Source: Paraburkholderia nodosa | GTDB lineage: Bacteria; Pseudomonadota; Gammaproteobacteria; Burkholderiales; Burkholderiaceae | Assembly: GCF_001718195.1 (NCBI RefSeq) | Contig: NZ_MCNV01000018.1 | Span: forward strand, 62,001-126,000 | Length of the DNA: 64,000 bases | Reading direction: 5' to 3' | Shown: in pieces, positions 62,286 through 64,000 of the stretch | Position numbering within the stretch: the stretch's first letter is position 1 | Layout of the letters: every line of letters starts with the position of its first letter | Notes under the pieces: model-generated | Told to the model about the DNA's origin: nothing | Databases searched by the model: none | The model's input: the letters and a program-made list of their open reading frames with translations, nothing else | Program-made: the position numbers and the translations under genes

Positions 62286-63254
62286 TCAGTACTTTCGGCT
62301 CGGCATGACTTGCGCAGCGACATTCATCGGGAAGATGCCTTCGTCGGTGACGATGCGCCGCGCAACCTGCTTGCCGGCCACGATGTCCTTCACCGCGGCC
62401 ATCAACTGAGGACCGAGCAACGGGCTGCATTCGACGTCCACGTTGATCTTCCCGTCCACCATGGCCTGGAAGCCACCCTTCGTCGCGTCGAAGGAAACGA
62501 CCGTGACATCCTTGCCCGGTTTGATGCCTGCTTCTTCCATGGCCTGGATTGCTCCGAGCGCCATATCGTCGTTATGGGCATAGACCACGTTGATCTTTTT
62601 GCCGTACGTCTTCGCAAACGCTTCCATTACCTGCTTGCCGCCCGCAAGCGTGAAGTCACCGCTTTGCGACGCGATCACCTTGAACTTCGGATCGCTCTTG
62701 ATCACTTCCATCAGGCCCGCATGACGATCGTTGGCTGGCGCGGAACCGACCGTCCCTTGCAGTTCTGCGATGTTGATGGGACCCGGCTCGTTCTTGTAAC
62801 GCTCCTCGAGCCAGTGGCCTGCGCGCCGCCCCTCTTCCATGAAGTCGGAGCCGATCATCGTCACGTACAGCGAGGGATCCTTTACGTCGATCGCGCGATC
62901 GGTGAGGACGACCGGAATCTTTGCACGCTTCGCCTCTTCGAGCACCGGCTCCCAGCCGGATTCGACGACAGGCGAAAACGCGATAACGTCGACCTTCTGC
63001 GCGATGAACGAGCGGATCGCCCTGATCTGGTTTTCCTGCTTCTGCTGGGCGTCCGAGAACTTCAGGTTGACGCCGGCATCCTTGGCTGCCGCTTTCACCG
63101 ACACGGTGTTTGCCGTGCGCCATGCACTTTCGGCGCCAACCTGGGAGAACCCAAGCGTAATCGGCTTGCCCTGTGCGAATGCGCTTGTCCCGGCAGCAAT
63201 CGTGAACGCCGCCCCCACCATCGTACGTAGTGCGATCTTTCTGACCAGCTTCAT
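62286..63254 (-). CDS. ytfQ: Sugar ABC transporter periplasmic binding protein, YtfQ-like
   Basis: This 322-residue protein has a Sec signal peptide (MKLVRKIALRTMVGAAFTIA, cleaved after SAFA) and a Peripla_BP_4 fold. It aligns by eye with Escherichia coli YtfQ along much of its length: ITLGFSQVGAESAWRTANT, ENQIRAIRSFIAQKVDVIAFSPVV, NIAELQGTVGSAPANDRHAG and VVYAHNDDMALGAIQAMEEAG. YtfQ binds galactofuranose and related pentofuranoses. It leads the operon on the minus strand. Confidence 0.9.
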   Translation of the reverse strand: MKLVRKIALRTMVGAAFTIAAGTSAFAQGKPITLGFSQVGAESAWRTANTVSVKAAAKDAGVNLKFSDAQQKQENQIRAIRSFIAQKVDVIAFSPVVESGWEPVLEEAKRAKIPVVLTDRAIDVKDPSLYVTMIGSDFMEEGRRAGHWLEERYKNEPGPINIAELQGTVGSAPANDRHAGLMEVIKSDPKFKVIASQSGDFTLAGGKQVMEAFAKTYGKKINVVYAHNDDMALGAIQAMEEAGIKPGKDVTVVSFDATKGGFQAMVDGKINVDVECSPLLGPQLMAAVKDIVAGKQVARRIVTDEGIFPMNVAAQVMPSRKY

Positions 63255-63929
63255 TATTCTGTCTCCGATGTACGAGTTTCTAATTACTATTTTTCGCCAC
63301 AGCCTGATGCTGTTCGAATCACCGATCGAATGGATGCTTTAGCCAAAACGCAAGTATTCCGCTCCCCTGTCTCGTTAGACTTGAATTTCCGGGCAATGCC
63401 GGCTAAGGCAAGAACGTCGTCGACTCGGCCCCTTGCCTCGAGACAGCGCTCGATCAATGGGTTCGGCACAGTCTATGGAGAAGCCCGATAACCTTCCAAT
63501 GAAAAATTCGCCTTCTCCGATACACGTTTTGGCATTGGTGTAAATACCTATCTGTGCCTTCGCGAATTGTCTTGCCAACCTGATCTCCAGTGGATTTTGT
63601 CCTCGCGACTACAATAATTACATAGGGATACTTATGATCAGAATCGGGGTGATCTGTCGCGTGAGAAAGCGAAAGGCTGTGCGCGCGACGATCCCCGAAC
63701 CACCCATCGAGCCGAAATCGCGCCCTGCCAGAGCACATAACCACGCTCTCGGTTCGACACAAAATTTTGCGCTGCACACAAAAACTGAGCAAAAAGTACA
63801 GAACCGCTGCCCCGTTTTGGCGTGGCTGGCGCGCCAGGCCGGTGCTAACTTACGCTCGCTATCTACCGGCACGCAAACTCCACCGGCCGATAACAAACCA
63901 CTCGAACTAAAACCTTCCAGGAGACGGCA
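63255..63929. other. Divergent intergenic region between ytfQ and the gene at the right edge
   Basis: This 675-bp region is less GC-rich than its flanks, especially near 63600-63650. Short open frames on both strands have no ribosome sites and resemble nothing. It probably holds the promoters of ytfQ (minus) and of the gene starting at 63930 (plus). I did not find a convincing dyad or a full -35/-10 pair. Confidence 0.4.
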
Positions 63930-64000
63930 GTGAAAAGGTTCCACTATTCCGCACTGTGTGCGTTGCTGGGCGCGACCCTGCCTGTCGTGTCGGTCGCGCA
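63930..64000 (+). CDS. Start of a secreted or outer-membrane protein (3' end outside window)
   Basis: A GTG at 63930 with AGGAG at 63919-63923 opens a frame that runs to the window edge. Its 23 visible residues (KRFHYSALCALLGATLPVVS after the start Met) form a basic n-region and hydrophobic h-region, a Sec signal peptide. The mature protein is not visible. Being divergent from a sugar importer, a porin or a secreted glycosidase is conceivable, but nothing here decides it. Confidence 0.6.
   Translation, partial: MKRFHYSALCALLGATLPVVSVA

Noticed and set aside
1..64000. CRISPR arrays, tRNA/rRNA genes, prophage or insertion sequences
   Set aside because: I saw no regularly spaced direct repeats, cloverleaf-like genes, integrases or transposases in the window.

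Overview
The window is GC-rich DNA from a betaproteobacterium, most likely Burkholderiaceae (Paraburkholderia, Caballeronia or a relative). The reasons are the dense LysR/IclR/TetR-regulated catabolic operons, a Porin_4-type porin ending in Phe, MHS/ACS-type MFS carriers, and an intergenic repeat built around TACTTTCTTTGC that I recall as common in that group. No rRNA, tRNA, CRISPR array, transposase or integrase was seen.

Region 1 (2.2-34.3 kb) reads as a sulfonate-dissimilation island in which most routes meet at sulfoacetaldehyde. SauU/SauT/SauS with the regulator SauR would import sulfoacetate, activate it to the CoA thioester and reduce it to sulfoacetaldehyde. A GMC dehydrogenase, an MFS carrier and an IclR regulator match the isethionate set IseJ/IseU/IseR. 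A DAO-family flavoprotein (TauY-like), a SnoaL-like protein (possible TauX), a MocR regulator (TauR) and a TauA/B/C-type ABC importer match taurine use. Xsc then converts sulfoacetaldehyde and phosphate to acetyl phosphate and sulfite, and Pta makes acetyl-CoA. Sulfite can be oxidised by a SoeABC-like molybdoenzyme or exported by a TauE/SafE protein. A CobS/CobT-like AAA+/VWA pair without CobN sits inside the island and has no obvious job there. A near-palindromic element of about 565 bp lies between tauY and the amino-acid permease.

Region 2 (34.3-38.7 kb) holds a DHA2 efflux pump with a divergent LysR gene, a gene-poor AT-rich stretch, and a divergent SDR/TetR pair with a clear promoter and operator.

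Region 3 (38.6-52.5 kb) is a tightly packed minus-strand catabolic operon for a substrate I cannot name: OB-fold protein, SCP-x thiolase, xanthine-dehydrogenase-family FAD subunit, a fused [2Fe-2S]-molybdenum subunit, CaiB-type CoA-transferase, a crotonase fused to an alpha/beta hydrolase, CoxG and an MFS carrier. Porin, BON and XdhC genes follow. A divergent TetR gene faces it across a 17-bp dyad. This is the best candidate here for an undescribed pathway.

Region 4 (52.6-64 kb) has a LysR gene followed by HAD, D-serine-dehydratase-like and RidA genes, then a chemotaxis receptor, a broken aldose-1-epimerase gene, a galactofuranose-type (YtfQRT-YjfF) ABC importer, and the first codons of a secreted protein at the right edge.
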